A stretch of 64,000 bases of DNA from Marinobacterium sp. LSUCC0821 (GTDB taxonomy: Bacteria; Pseudomonadota; Gammaproteobacteria; Pseudomonadales; Balneatricaceae): NCBI RefSeq assembly GCF_012848475.1, contig NZ_CP051666.1:1639501-1703500 (forward strand), given 5' to 3'. A program made the position numbers and the translations under genes. The notes under the pieces were generated by a model. That model saw only the letters and a list, made by a program, of their open reading frames with translations. It was not told the DNA's origin and did no database searches. Of the stretch, positions 56,927 to 64,000 are shown piece by piece (the first letter of the stretch is position 1; every line of letters begins with the position of its first letter).

Positions 56927-58243
56927 TTAGTAGTAACGTGCTTTACGCATTTCGCGATCAGCAGCTTTCTGTGCTGCATCAAGCGCTTCTTCTACGCTCT
57001 TATCACCTGCAAGAGCAGCTGCCATCTGCTGGCCAAACGCTGTACCGATAGCCTGGAACTCAGGAATCGCTGCGAACTGTACGCCAGTGTATGGAGTTTT
57101 CTCGAAGGTAGAGTCGTATGGGTTAGCACTCTTGATAGCGTCCATCTCAGCGCTTGCGAAGTTAGCAGCTGCCTGGAACTTCTCGTTAGCGTAAGTAGAT
57201 GAACGAGTACCTGTTGGTACGCGACCCCAACCATTAGTTTCACCAACTAGGTTGATGTAGTCCTTAGAAGTTGACCACTCTAGGAACTTCATCGCAGCTT
57301 CTTTCTTCTCAGATGAAGCTGGGATACCTAGTGCCCAAGCCCATAGCCAGTTTGCACCGCGCTTGGTTTTCTGAACTGGAGCCTGTGCGTAAGCGATCTT
57401 GTCAGCAACTTTAGACTGCGCTGGGTCAGATACGAACGATGCAGCGATAGTTGCATCAATCCATGCACCACACTTGCCTTCGTTGATAAGAGCTAAGATT
57501 TCGTTGAAGCTGTTTGCAGACGACCCTGGAGGCGCGTACTTAGTCATTAGATCGATGTAGAAGTTCATTGCAGCATTCCACTCAGCAGAGTCTAGCTGAG
57601 GCTTCCAGTTTTCATCGAACCAACGAGCACCGAAGGTGTTTGCCATAGTGGTTAGGAAAGCAGCGTTATCACCCCAACCTGGTTTACCACGTAGACATAC
57701 GCCATAAACACCATTTTCTGGATCATGCATTGCTGCAATCGCTTGTTCCATATCAGCCCAAGTTGGGTTGTATGGAAGAGTAATACCCGCTTTATCAGTT
57801 AGGTCTTTACGGTACATAACCATTGAAGACTCACCGTAGAAAGGTGCAGCGTATAGGTTTCCGTTGTGAGATAGACCACCACGCATTGCAGGTAGGATAT
57901 CGTTCACATCGTAAGAAGCGCTGAAGTTAAGAGGAGCCAACCAGCCCTTCTCACCCCAAATTGGAGCTTCGTACATACCGATAGTCATGATGTCGAACTG
58001 ACCGCCTTTAGTCGCGATATCAGTAGTAACACGCTGACGTAGAACACCCTCTTCTAGGGTAACCCACTTAACTTTGATGCCAGTCTCTTCTTCAAACTTA
58101 GGAGAGAGCTTCTGCATCTCGATCATGTGACCGTTGTTTACTGTTGCGATAACAAGTTCAGTACCGCCGTGTGAACCAGCGAATGCTTGGCTTGATAGCA
58201 TTACGGCACCAGCAACGGCAGCCGAGAGCATTTTAACTTTCAT
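56927..58243 (-). CDS. mtlE: Polyol-binding periplasmic protein MtlE-like
   Basis: A 438-residue CUT1 binding protein with a signal peptide ending near residue 22 (SSQAFA/GSHGG). The mature start ELVIATVNNGHMIEMQKLSPKFEEETGIKVKW and the internal GMYEAPIWGEKGWLAPL are close to sorbitol/mannitol-binding proteins (SmoE/MtlE). It is the first gene of mtlEFGKD. The true ligand could be mannitol, sorbitol or D-arabitol. Confidence 0.9.
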   Translation of the reverse strand: MKVKMLSAAVAGAVMLSSQAFAGSHGGTELVIATVNNGHMIEMQKLSPKFEEETGIKVKWVTLEEGVLRQRVTTDIATKGGQFDIMTIGMYEAPIWGEKGWLAPLNFSASYDVNDILPAMRGGLSHNGNLYAAPFYGESSMVMYRKDLTDKAGITLPYNPTWADMEQAIAAMHDPENGVYGVCLRGKPGWGDNAAFLTTMANTFGARWFDENWKPQLDSAEWNAAMNFYIDLMTKYAPPGSSANSFNEILALINEGKCGAWIDATIAASFVSDPAQSKVADKIAYAQAPVQKTKRGANWLWAWALGIPASSEKKEAAMKFLEWSTSKDYINLVGETNGWGRVPTGTRSSTYANEKFQAAANFASAEMDAIKSANPYDSTFEKTPYTGVQFAAIPEFQAIGTAFGQQMAAALAGDKSVEEALDAAQKAADREMRKARYY

Positions 58244-58278
58244 GTTGGACTCCTGTCGGATTTATTTTTATCTGACAC

Positions 58279-58316
58279 CACCGGTACTTTAATTCATAGA
58301 TGAATCGATACTGGTG
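58279..58316. promoter_or_regulatory. Dyad upstream of mtlE, candidate MtlR site
   Basis: Arms CACCGGTA (58279-58286) and TACTGGTG (58309-58316) match at 7 of 8 pairs, with a perfect inner pair ATTCAT/ATGAAT (58292-58305). It lies 36-73 bases upstream of mtlE and could be an operator or a leader stem. Confidence 0.45.
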
Positions 58317-58391
58317 AGCATCTGTGCAACAGAGTAGCATTAGATTTTCTATACATCTTATACAGAAAAATTCATTGATGGTACTTTCTTG

Positions 58392-58424
58392 CATATTTAT
58401 TACGCACATGCAGTAATAATTGCA
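58392..58424. promoter_or_regulatory. Second dyad in the mtlE/xylB divergent region
   Basis: TTATTAC (58397-58403) and GTAATAA (58413-58419) are perfect inverted repeats around a 9-base centre, and both are flanked on the outside by GCA. It sits midway between the divergent genes. The rest of the 270-base region is AT-rich with no coding potential. Confidence 0.45.
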
Positions 58425-58513
58425 TTAAAGTGTTAACTTGATCGTAATATTAGAAACAAATCATCAATATTCTGTTTCACTTAAGAAAAACAATAAGATA
58501 GCGGAGACTCACC

Positions 58514-59962
58514 GTGTTCCTAGGACTCGATCTTGGCACCTCAGGTGTTAAAGCACTTCTAATTAATCGCCAACAGGGCATTATCGACAGCAAAAATTCA
58601 GCAATTACTGTTTCTCGCCCTCACCCAGGCTGGTCTGAACAGGACCCTGCAGATTGGATAAGTGCCTGTGAGTCAGCCATGGACCAACTCAAGGCGGCAC
58701 AACCCGAAGCCTTCTCTCAGATAAAAGCGATCTCATTTTCTGGTCAGATGCACGGTGCTACGCTGCTTGATGAGAATGGCCAGCCACTTAGACCTGCAAT
58801 CCTTTGGAATGACACCCGCAGCTACCAAGAGGCTGCTGAACTCGATGCAATGCCAGCGTTTCGCGAGCTGTCTGGCAATATTGTTTTTCCTGGTTTTACT
58901 GCACCTAAACTGGTGTGGGTCGCACGACATGAACCTGAGGTCTTTGCTAAAACAGCGAAGGTAGTACTGCCTAAGGACTACATCGCGTTTTGGCTAAGCG
59001 GTGAATATATATCTGAAATGTCTGATGCAGCTGGCACAAGCTGGCTCAATGTCGCTGATCGCTGCTGGTCTGAAGAGCTTCTTGCACTCTCTGGTATGCG
59101 GTTAGATCAAATGCCTCGTCTAGTTGAAGGATCAGATGCTGCTGGCACTATTAGGGCTGAACTAGCCAATCGCTGGGGGCTCAGCAAGGATGTCATTATT
59201 GGTGGCGGCGCAGGTGATAATGCAGCATCTGCAATCGGCATGGGGGTTGTATCTGAAGGTCAAGCCTTCCTGTCACTGGGAACATCGGGGGTTATATTCG
59301 CTGCAACCGATGGATTCAAACCACTGCCAGCCAGTGCAGTACATGCATTTTGCCACGCCATTCCAAATACCTGGCACCAGATGGGAGTCATACTATCGGC
59401 CACCGACGCACTCAACTGGTATGCCAATCTCACAGGGTGTTCTGCAGCTGAGTTAGATGCTGAGTTGCCAACCGCTGCAAATGAACCGGCATCGGTGCGT
59501 TTTCTCCCCTATCTATCTGGGGAAAGAACACCCCATAACGATGCGCAAATACGCGGCGTTTTTGTAGGACTAGAACATGAGTCTGATAGAGCAACGCTTA
59601 CCCAAGCCATTATGGAAGGTGTTGCTTTCGCTATTCGTGACAATCTAGAAGCGCTCAATCAAGCGGGCGCACAAGTGGATGAAATTATCGCCGTGGGCGG
59701 TGGTTCACGTTCCAACTTTTGGATTCAAACCCTCTCTAACGTCCTGAACAAGAGTATCTTAATTCCCGCCGATGGTGATTTTGGTGCTGCATTTGGTGCA
59801 GCACGACTAGCTCTTTTAGCTGCTGAAGATGTTGATCCTATCTCTGTACTTACAACACCACATATTGAAAGACGAATAGAGCCTAATCAGGCTACAGTAT
59901 CGCTCTACGAACAGGCGTATCAGCACTACCGCAAAATCTACCCTGCGCTTAAAGATCTCTAA
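58514..59962 (+). CDS. xylB: Xylulokinase
   Basis: A 482-residue FGGY sugar kinase. Seen are the N-terminal phosphate-binding LGLDLGTSGVKALL, SFSGQMHGATLLD (substrate loop with Met-His-Gly), ILWNDTRS, and GGGAGDNAASAIGMG. These fit D-xylulokinase. In Pseudomonas fluorescens the mannitol operon contains the equivalent mtlY. Start is GTG with GGAG 7 bases upstream. It phosphorylates the xylulose that MtlD or the SDR below could make from D-arabitol. Confidence 0.93.
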   Translation: MFLGLDLGTSGVKALLINRQQGIIDSKNSAITVSRPHPGWSEQDPADWISACESAMDQLKAAQPEAFSQIKAISFSGQMHGATLLDENGQPLRPAILWNDTRSYQEAAELDAMPAFRELSGNIVFPGFTAPKLVWVARHEPEVFAKTAKVVLPKDYIAFWLSGEYISEMSDAAGTSWLNVADRCWSEELLALSGMRLDQMPRLVEGSDAAGTIRAELANRWGLSKDVIIGGGAGDNAASAIGMGVVSEGQAFLSLGTSGVIFAATDGFKPLPASAVHAFCHAIPNTWHQMGVILSATDALNWYANLTGCSAAELDAELPTAANEPASVRFLPYLSGERTPHNDAQIRGVFVGLEHESDRATLTQAIMEGVAFAIRDNLEALNQAGAQVDEIIAVGGGSRSNFWIQTLSNVLNKSILIPADGDFGAAFGAARLALLAAEDVDPISVLTTPHIERRIEPNQATVSLYEQAYQHYRKIYPALKDL

Positions 59963-59985
59963 TAACTCATAAAAAGGAGCCATCT

Positions 59986-60711
59986 ATGGGACAACTCGAT
60001 GGAAAGTTTGCTGCAGTAACAGGCTCAGCGTCTGGCATTGGTTATGCCAGCGCAAGTGCCATGCATGATGAGGGTGCGACCGTCATCTTTATAGATCGGG
60101 ACGAAGCTCGACTGACTGAGATCTGTCATGAGTTTGGCGAACGCGCCATTCCATTGGTCACTGATCTTTTAGATCGTGCTACCTGTGCTCAGCTAATGCA
60201 TAGAATCCTGGATCTCGTACCTAACCTAGATATCTTCCACGCAAATGCGGGCCTTTATGTCGGTGGCGACCTTGTTGATGCAGAGCTTGATGCAATCGAT
60301 CGCGTGATGGAGTTGAACGTCAACGTGGTGATGAAAAACGTGCGCTCTATTCTCCCACATATGATTGAGCGCGGTACTGGCGACATCATCGTGACGAGCT
60401 CACTTGCCGCGCACTACCCTACACCTTGGGAGCCCGTCTACGCCTCGTCTAAATGGGCGATCGACTGTTTTGTGCAAACCACCCGACGTCAGGTGTTTAA
60501 GCACGGACTACGAGTAGGTTCAATCTCACCCGGTCCAGTCATCACTGGACTGCTGAAAGACTGGCCGCAGGATAAGCTGGAAGAGGCGAAAGCTAATGGC
60601 AGCTTGGTTGAAGCGGAAGAGATCGCAAATGTGATCATATTCATGCTAACTCGTCCAAGGCACATGACTATTCGTGATGTTGTGATGATGCCAACCAACT
60701 TTGATCTTTAA
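59986..60711 (+). CDS. Short-chain dehydrogenase, polyol-type
   Basis: A 241-residue classical SDR: cofactor loop TGSASGIG (12-19), NAG at 87-89, catalytic Ser near 139, Tyr152 and Lys156 in YASSK. Asp37 after the second strand suggests NAD preference. The pattern resembles ribitol/sorbitol dehydrogenases. AGGAG lies 7 bases before ATG. It follows xylB by 23 bases, so a role in polyol oxidation is likely but the substrate is not shown. Confidence 0.85.
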   Translation: MGQLDGKFAAVTGSASGIGYASASAMHDEGATVIFIDRDEARLTEICHEFGERAIPLVTDLLDRATCAQLMHRILDLVPNLDIFHANAGLYVGGDLVDAELDAIDRVMELNVNVVMKNVRSILPHMIERGTGDIIVTSSLAAHYPTPWEPVYASSKWAIDCFVQTTRRQVFKHGLRVGSISPGPVITGLLKDWPQDKLEEAKANGSLVEAEEIANVIIFMLTRPRHMTIRDVVMMPTNFDL

Positions 60712-60804
60712 CCAAATGAATATTGCCCGCCCTAAACTAGAGCGCTTGTGTTAACGTAAGTCACTGATTAGAAGCATGACATTAGGTTGAATTGAGAAGT
60801 TAAT

Positions 60805-61857
60805 ATGCAATACACGACGTTAGGAACAAACGGGTTATCTGTCTCAAGAATCTGTCTAGGCACCATGACTTGGGGCAAGCAGAATTCTCAAGCTGAGGCT
60901 GATGAACAGATAGAACATGCGCTATCGGTTGGCATCAATTTTTTTGATACAGCAGAGATGTATGCGGTACCGCCAACGGCAGAGACCTACGGCAAAACTG
61001 AAGAGATTATTGGCAACTGGCTTGCGCGCAATCCATCACGCCGCGGCGAGATGATTATCGCTACCAAAATCGCGGGCGTTGGCCTCCCTTGGGTACGAGA
61101 CGGTGGACCTATTACAGGTCAGGCAGTTATTGATGCAGTCGATAACTCATTGAAGCGACTTCAGACGGACTACATAGATTTGTACCAGTTACACTGGCCG
61201 AACCGCACCTCACCTCACTTCGGAAAGCACACTCCCAACTTCTATAAGTTCAGTGATATTAACGCGGCTGAGCATGAAGCACAGATGCTGGATATCTTGC
61301 AGGGTATAGATAGCTGCATTAAAGCTGGCAAGATTCGCCACTTTGGTTTGTCAGACGATACTCCATGGGGCATTAACACCTACCTAAAATTGAGTCGCCA
61401 ACACAATCTTCCAAGGCCCGTCTCTATTCAAAATGAGTTCAGCCTTTTGCATGCAAAAGATTGGCCCTACCTGATAGAGAACTGCCTACATGAGGATATC
61501 GCCTACCTGCCTTGGTCGCCATTGGCATCAGGTATGCTGTCGGGTAAATATGCGAACGGTGAAATGCCGGAAGGTAGCCGCTGGAGTATTTCAAATCTAG
61601 CAACCCTTCATCGCAATACGCCTCAAGCGCATGAAGCAGTAGCAGAGTATGTAAAGCTTGCTGAGCGCTTTGGCTATACGCCATCGCAACTAGCACTTGC
61701 ATGGTGTGATCAGGTGGATGGTGTCACTTCCACCATTATTGGTGCGACCTCTATGGCGCAGCTTCTTGAGAACATCGCTGCGTTTGATATGCCTCTATCT
61801 GAGGAGTTACAAACAGAGGTTGCTGCATTATTCAAACGCTACCCGCAGCCGTTTTAA
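60805..61857 (+). CDS. Aldo/keto reductase, Tas-like
   Basis: A 350-residue AKR barrel protein. The catalytic tetrad is Asp48, Tyr53, Lys88 and His130, with the AEMYAVPP loop that marks the Tas (YgdS) group. It ends GATSMAQLLENIAAFD. It follows the SDR by 93 bases; it may belong to the polyol unit or be independent. Substrate unknown; NADPH dependence is usual in the family. Confidence 0.85.
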   Translation: MQYTTLGTNGLSVSRICLGTMTWGKQNSQAEADEQIEHALSVGINFFDTAEMYAVPPTAETYGKTEEIIGNWLARNPSRRGEMIIATKIAGVGLPWVRDGGPITGQAVIDAVDNSLKRLQTDYIDLYQLHWPNRTSPHFGKHTPNFYKFSDINAAEHEAQMLDILQGIDSCIKAGKIRHFGLSDDTPWGINTYLKLSRQHNLPRPVSIQNEFSLLHAKDWPYLIENCLHEDIAYLPWSPLASGMLSGKYANGEMPEGSRWSISNLATLHRNTPQAHEAVAEYVKLAERFGYTPSQLALAWCDQVDGVTSTIIGATSMAQLLENIAAFDMPLSEELQTEVAALFKRYPQPF

Positions 61858-61868
61858 TTTAATGATCA

Positions 61869-61927
61869 CTTCGCCTTTCAGGCTAGCTCTACAAAACCAC
61901 TGCGTAGATCTAGCCAAAAAGGCGAAG
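61869..61927. terminator. Long composite hairpin between convergent genes
   Basis: Three nested pairings: CTTCGCCTTT/AAAGGCGAAG (outer), GGCTAG/CTAGCC (middle) and TCTAC/GTAGA (inner). It stands between the aldo/keto reductase gene and the convergent RND gene, with only short T or A runs, and could stop transcription from both sides. Confidence 0.6.
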
Positions 61928-61938
61928 CGATTCATATC

Positions 61939-64000
61939 CTAGCTTTCAGCCAATCGTTTAGCCGCTCGACGCATCGATAGACGATAAATCAGCGGTATTA
62001 CAAACAACGTCAGCACTGAAGAGAAGCCTAAGCCCCAAACAATCGAGGTCGCCACTGGTCCCCAGATCAGCGACTTACCGCCAAGACCCGCCGCTAGCGA
62101 GAAGAGACCCGCCATCGTAGTTAACGTAGTGATAAGAACTGGGATCACTCGACGACGTGACGCATAGAGTGTCGCGTGCATCAGACTCATACCATTACCG
62201 ATGCGGTCATTCGCGGCTGAGATAAGGACTATTGCAGCGTTAACAGCAATGCCCGCGAGGGCTACAACACCATACATGGTGTATAGGCTCAATGGGTTCT
62301 GCGTCACAATTAAGCCCAATACAACACCCGTAAAGGCTAGAGGAACTGTCGCTAGAATCATCAATGGCTGCCAGTAGCTGCGGAATTGCGTTCCCAGAAT
62401 CAGGTACATCAAACCAACACCCACTAGGAACAGGATTGCAATTGAATCCATACTCTCTTTGATATCATCCAGTTCGCCTGAGAAGTCGAGATCAATTGCC
62501 GGATACTGCTCTTCATACTCTTTCCAACGTTCCAGCAAGAAAGCATTCGCCTGCACTGTATCCATACCGCCAGAGCGAAGATCAGCTTCAAGCGTGATAG
62601 CTCGGCGGAAGTTGTAGTGGCGTATATTACCCAGCGACTGCTTACGCTCTTCGATCACCAGCTCAGACAGCGGAATCGCACCACCAGCAGGGACTGGGAT
62701 ACGGTAACTCAGCAGCCGTTCCAGTGAAGGTAGCGAGTCTGGATTAGCCCTGACACGAACATCCAAACGCTCACCAGAATCACGCATGCTAGCAACAACT
62801 TCACCATCAACCAGGAGTCGAAGAGTTCGACGAACATCCGCTGGATTCAGCCCACTTCGATTGATGGCATCACTGTCGAGTTCGAGACTCAATTCATAGC
62901 GGCCACGAGCGGCATCATCTTCGACATCAACAAAGTCTTCATGGCTGTTGAGGATCTCAATCAGAATGTTAGTGGCGTCACGGATCTCTTGGTAATCATC
63001 GCCACGCACTTTCACCGATATAGGCTTAGAGGCAGGCGGGCCACCCGATAGGCGAAGGAAAGAGATACGTATTGGACCTGCAACATCACCTATATCCTCG
63101 CGAACTGCATCCGTCATCTCTTCGACGGTTCTTAGGTCCGGAGTTTTAGGATTTAACCCAACCAGTATTTGACCATACTGCTCACCAATACGTGGTTCGG
63201 TTTCAGTAAACATTTGACCGGCATAGCTGGCAATTGCTCGCACCTCGCCCTCGCGTACATTCTGACGTACACGTGCTTCAACCCGCGAGACCGCCTCCAT
63301 CGTTTTCTCAACAGGGGTCGCTGCCGGCATTTCAACGTTTACATAAAAGAGGCGCACAGGATCCGCTGCGAAGAAGTCCATCTTGATGTAGCCATTACCC
63401 AGAGCACCAATGGCGCCAATTAAAGGCAATACAGCAATAATTAGAGACAATACTGGGCGGCGAAAAGCTTTGATTAGTAACCGAACGTAGGTAATTTGCA
63501 TTCGATGCGTTAGAGATTCCCTAATGCGCTGAATACGACTGGGCTTTTCAAAACCTACCTTCGCCGCCAAGATGTGTGCTGGCAGCATCCAAAAAGCTTC
63601 AATCAAGCTGATCGCCAATGCGATCGATACGACCATTGGAATCACTTTCATAAACTTGCCCAAGATTCCCGGCAAAAGCATCAAGGGTAAGAAAGCAGCA
63701 ATGGTGGTTAATACTGCCGCCGTAACCGGAGCGGCCACCTCTTTAATCGATCCCTGTACGGCAGCGATGCCTGAAAAGCCCCGCTGCAGTCGATAGTAGA
63801 TCGATTCAACGACAACAACAGCATCATCCACCAGCATCCCCAACACAATCACGACACCAAGAAGTACGGTCACATTGAGTGTTTCGCCCAGGCCTGCCAA
63901 TACCCAAAAGGTCGCCGCCAAAATAAATGGAATACCGATAGCCGTAAGCATTGAGATGCGTGTACCGAGGAAAAACCAAGCAACGACCAACACGAGAATA
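61939..64000 (-). CDS. RND-family efflux permease (C-terminal part, cut by edge)
   Basis: The frame is open to the right edge, so the N-terminal part is missing; about 686 residues remain. They start near TM3 and include TM4 with the proton-relay pair Asp-Asp in GMLVDDAVVVVESI, the second periplasmic porter region about 205-520, and TM7-12 ending LFVIPLIYRLSMRR. The GTP/GVVALAGIAVNAAIVLI stretch matches TM10. The type is the AcrB/CusA superfamily HAE-like group. Substrates cannot be told. The membrane-fusion partner would lie beyond the edge. Confidence 0.9.
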   Translation of the reverse strand, partial: ILVLVVAWFFLGTRISMLTAIGIPFILAATFWVLAGLGETLNVTVLLGVVIVLGMLVDDAVVVVESIYYRLQRGFSGIAAVQGSIKEVAAPVTAAVLTTIAAFLPLMLLPGILGKFMKVIPMVVSIALAISLIEAFWMLPAHILAAKVGFEKPSRIQRIRESLTHRMQITYVRLLIKAFRRPVLSLIIAVLPLIGAIGALGNGYIKMDFFAADPVRLFYVNVEMPAATPVEKTMEAVSRVEARVRQNVREGEVRAIASYAGQMFTETEPRIGEQYGQILVGLNPKTPDLRTVEEMTDAVREDIGDVAGPIRISFLRLSGGPPASKPISVKVRGDDYQEIRDATNILIEILNSHEDFVDVEDDAARGRYELSLELDSDAINRSGLNPADVRRTLRLLVDGEVVASMRDSGERLDVRVRANPDSLPSLERLLSYRIPVPAGGAIPLSELVIEERKQSLGNIRHYNFRRAITLEADLRSGGMDTVQANAFLLERWKEYEEQYPAIDLDFSGELDDIKESMDSIAILFLVGVGLMYLILGTQFRSYWQPLMILATVPLAFTGVVLGLIVTQNPLSLYTMYGVVALAGIAVNAAIVLISAANDRIGNGMSLMHATLYASRRRVIPVLITTLTTMAGLFSLAAGLGGKSLIWGPVATSIVWGLGFSSVLTLFVIPLIYRLSMRRAAKRLAES

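Overview
The window is ordinary chromosomal DNA of a heterotrophic gammaproteobacterium. Protein signatures and gene order point to a marine lineage near Oceanospirillales/Pseudomonadales, but no rRNA is present to settle it. The argH/hemCD-hemX-hemY junction, trxA-rho, rpiA/ilvA, tesA/ybbA-ybbP, nudE/yrfG-hslR-hslO-pckA and gmk-rpoZ-spoT neighbourhoods all match familiar gammaproteobacterial orders. The gts and mtl sugar clusters resemble those of Pseudomonas. Coding density is high. No rRNA, tRNA, CRISPR array, prophage or transposase gene was seen, and no gene-free stretch exceeds 300 bases.

Layout. Positions 1-7173: the end of an ACT-domain gene, argH facing back, the haem operon hemC-hemD-hemX-hemY, a YqhA-type membrane protein and two small genes. 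Positions 7360-13738: a minus-strand glucose-type ABC transporter (gtsABCD) behind its two-component system (gltR-gtrS). Positions 13791-18125: ubiD followed by a ferredoxin and a flavin reductase that share one reading frame broken by a TGA, then rho and trxA. Positions 18267-28618: a GATE-domain membrane protein, pckA, hslO, hslR, yrfG, nudE, a small Cys-rich protein, sodB, tesA and ybbA-ybbP. Positions 28619-36543: a 41-residue membrane protein behind a perfect FNR/ANR-type palindrome, rpiA, ilvA, an AEC permease, a small membrane protein and dctB-dctD.

Positions 36686-48206: gshA, an FKBP isomerase, a TIGR02444 protein, an ABC-F protein, then a molybdenum/tungsten block. That block holds a MOT1-like transporter, tupBCA, an HTH plus PBP_like regulator and moeA, followed by a short mrp. 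The two divergent promoter regions of the block share the 11-mer TGTTTAGAGAG and a second related repeat. I infer one regulon under the cluster's own regulator, and I consider this the best lead in the window. Positions 48221-48491 hold a 271-bp element with 35-bp imperfect terminal inverted repeats, probably a non-autonomous mobile element.

Positions 48501-51624: spoT, rpoZ and gmk. Positions 51666-61857: a polyol utilisation cluster. A mannitol-type ABC transporter (mtlEFGK), a polyol dehydrogenase (mtlD) and an AraC activator (mtlR) read left; xylulokinase, an SDR dehydrogenase and a Tas-like aldo/keto reductase read right. The right edge cuts an RND efflux permease, of which the C-terminal part is present.

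Most genes are housekeeping or central metabolism. Points worth a second look are the shared Mo/W promoter motif, the split ferredoxin-reductase, the FNR-box small protein, the inverted-repeat element, and several stem-loops placed between cistrons.
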